NCBI GenBank assembly: GCA_964498065.1 | Contig: CAZCFZ010000008.1 | Location: forward strand, 1 to 64,000 | DNA: 64,000 nt | Direction: 5' to 3' | Source of the DNA: FEN-1297 sp964498065 | GTDB lineage: Bacteria > Bacteroidota > Ignavibacteria > Ignavibacteriales > Ignavibacteriaceae | Part shown: piece by piece, positions 63,223 to 64,000 of the stretch | How positions within the stretch are numbered: the stretch's first letter is position 1 | How the letters are laid out: every line of letters starts with the position of its first letter | Translations under genes and position numbers: made by a program | The notes under the pieces: model-generated | The model's database searches: none | Seen by the model: only the letters and a program-made list of their open reading frames with translations | What the model was told of the DNA's origin: nothing

Positions 63223-64000
63223 ATGAATAGCAAACAGCCTTTTAGAATCAAAACAATAAGTGAGTTTCATAAACTAAGAGGATTGCCGAAACCGGAACAT
63301 CCTTTAGTTAGTGTTTTAAATCTTGAAAAATTAGTGCCGCATAATGCCGGCGAAACCGGTAATGTGATTCTGGATTTTTATTCAATTTCCCTTAAAAGAT
63401 GTTTAAACGCTAAATTCAGATACGGCCAGCAGGAATACGATTTTGATGAAGGAACGATGTTTTTCATAGCTCCCAATCAGGTTTTCGGAATTGAATCCGG
63501 CGGAGATAGAAATTATAAACAATCCGGCTGGATGCTGCTCATTCATCCTGATTTTTTGTGGAATACACCTCTGGCAAAAAGAATAAAAAAATACGAGTAC
63601 TTTGATTACTCGGTAAACGAAGCTCTATTCCTATCCGAGAAGGAAGAAAACACTATCATCGGCATAATGCATAATATTCAAAACGAATATCACTCTAACA
63701 TAGACAAATTCAGCCAGGATATTATTATTTCGCAAATTGAAGTACTTCTCAATTATTCGGAAAGATTTTATCATCGCCAATTTATAACCAGAAAAATTAC
63801 AAATCATAAAGTTCTTGACAGTCTGGAAGAAATTCTAACTGAATATTTCAACAGCGACGAATTAACGGGAAAGGGACTGCCAACTGTTCAATACATAGCG
63901 GGACAATTAAATGTATCACCTAATTATTTAAGCAGCTTATTAAAAGTTCTAACTGGACAAAGCACACAGCAGCATATACATAACAAGTTAATCGAAAAAG
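63223..64000 (+). CDS. AraC-family transcriptional regulator (3' end cut by the window)
   Basis: Starts ATG 63223 (MNSKQPFRIKTISEFHKLRG) and stays open to the window end, 259 codons. The N-terminal half has a cupin-like sensing region (YGQQEYDFDEGTMFFIAPNQVFGIE). The C-terminal helix-turn-helix begins GLPTVQYIAGQLNVSPNYLSSLLK, followed by VLTGQSTQQHIHNKLIEK, the start of the second AraC helix. Its placement beside the reductase cluster makes it the likely regulator of those genes, a common arrangement. Only the end of the second DNA-binding helix is missing. Confidence 0.85.
   Translation, partial: MNSKQPFRIKTISEFHKLRGLPKPEHPLVSVLNLEKLVPHNAGETGNVILDFYSISLKRCLNAKFRYGQQEYDFDEGTMFFIAPNQVFGIESGGDRNYKQSGWMLLIHPDFLWNTPLAKRIKKYEYFDYSVNEALFLSEKEENTIIGIMHNIQNEYHSNIDKFSQDIIISQIEVLLNYSERFYHRQFITRKITNHKVLDSLEEILTEYFNSDELTGKGLPTVQYIAGQLNVSPNYLSSLLKVLTGQSTQQHIHNKLIEK

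Noticed and set aside
1..64000. CRISPR arrays, tRNA or rRNA genes, insertion sequences
   Set aside because: No regularly spaced repeats, no cloverleaf with GGTTCAAATCC-type arm, and no transposase were found in the readable sequence.

Overview
The window is AT-rich chromosomal DNA, probably from an uncultured member of the Ignavibacteriota/Bacteroidota-Chlorobiota group. The evidence for that placement is: an lpxC-fabZ gene fusion; three secreted proteins ending in a type IX secretion (T9SS) sorting domain with the N-P-F-N-P signature; separate heptose kinase and adenylyltransferase genes (rfaE1/rfaE2); and a BamA/Skp/LpxD/LpxC-FabZ/LpxA envelope block. A 100-N scaffold gap flanked by an exact 55-bp repeat shows that this is a draft, probably metagenome-derived, assembly. 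The phylum is inferred from gene content, not from a tree.

Layout. 0-9 kb: a degraded amrS end, plsC and a YdeI-like gene separated by repeat-bearing spacers, then two large T9SS-exported Asp-box propeller proteins and a TPR protein, all on the minus strand. 9.3-13.1 kb: plus-strand GH20-type glycosidase, a small membrane protein and an SDR oxidoreductase. 13.1-19.6 kb: translation and nucleotide housekeeping (Sua5, L28, and the minus-strand run prs-L25-pth-S6-ssb-S18-L9). 19.6-31.1 kb: envelope genes, with rfaE1-rfaE2-tamB-rnr and a metalloprotease/propeller/Omp85 fusion, all on the minus strand and tightly packed. 31.2-34.6 kb: a 1,145-residue triple-repeat T9SS protein. 35.2-46 kb: a long minus-strand envelope and cofactor block, uppS-bamA-skp-skp-lpxD-lpxC/fabZ-lpxA-lipM-panB-propeller.

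46.1-53.5 kb is the accessory part. It holds a lexA operon carrying two unusual small genes (a WYL-like protein and a nuclease-fold protein that seems to have lost its catalytic residues), a STAS protein, a TIR-like (ThsB/DUF1863-type) gene artificially split by the gap, a sensor-like membrane protein, a broken DUF1569 gene, a DinB-like protein, a Phd/ParE toxin-antitoxin pair and an EFR1-type ferredoxin. 53.7-57 kb: katG divergent from oxyR, with a palindromic LysR-type site between them. 57-64 kb: an HXXEE membrane protein, a DUF5060/DUF4038 glycosidase, a lipoprotein, and an NmrA / aldo-keto reductase / SDR / AraC-regulator cluster that runs off the window.

The best candidates for something undescribed are the lexA / WYL-like / inactive-nuclease operon, the rejoined TIR-like gene with its membrane neighbour, and the M-peptidase/propeller/Omp85 fusion encoded beside tamB. 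No CRISPR array, rRNA, tRNA, insertion sequence or prophage was seen.
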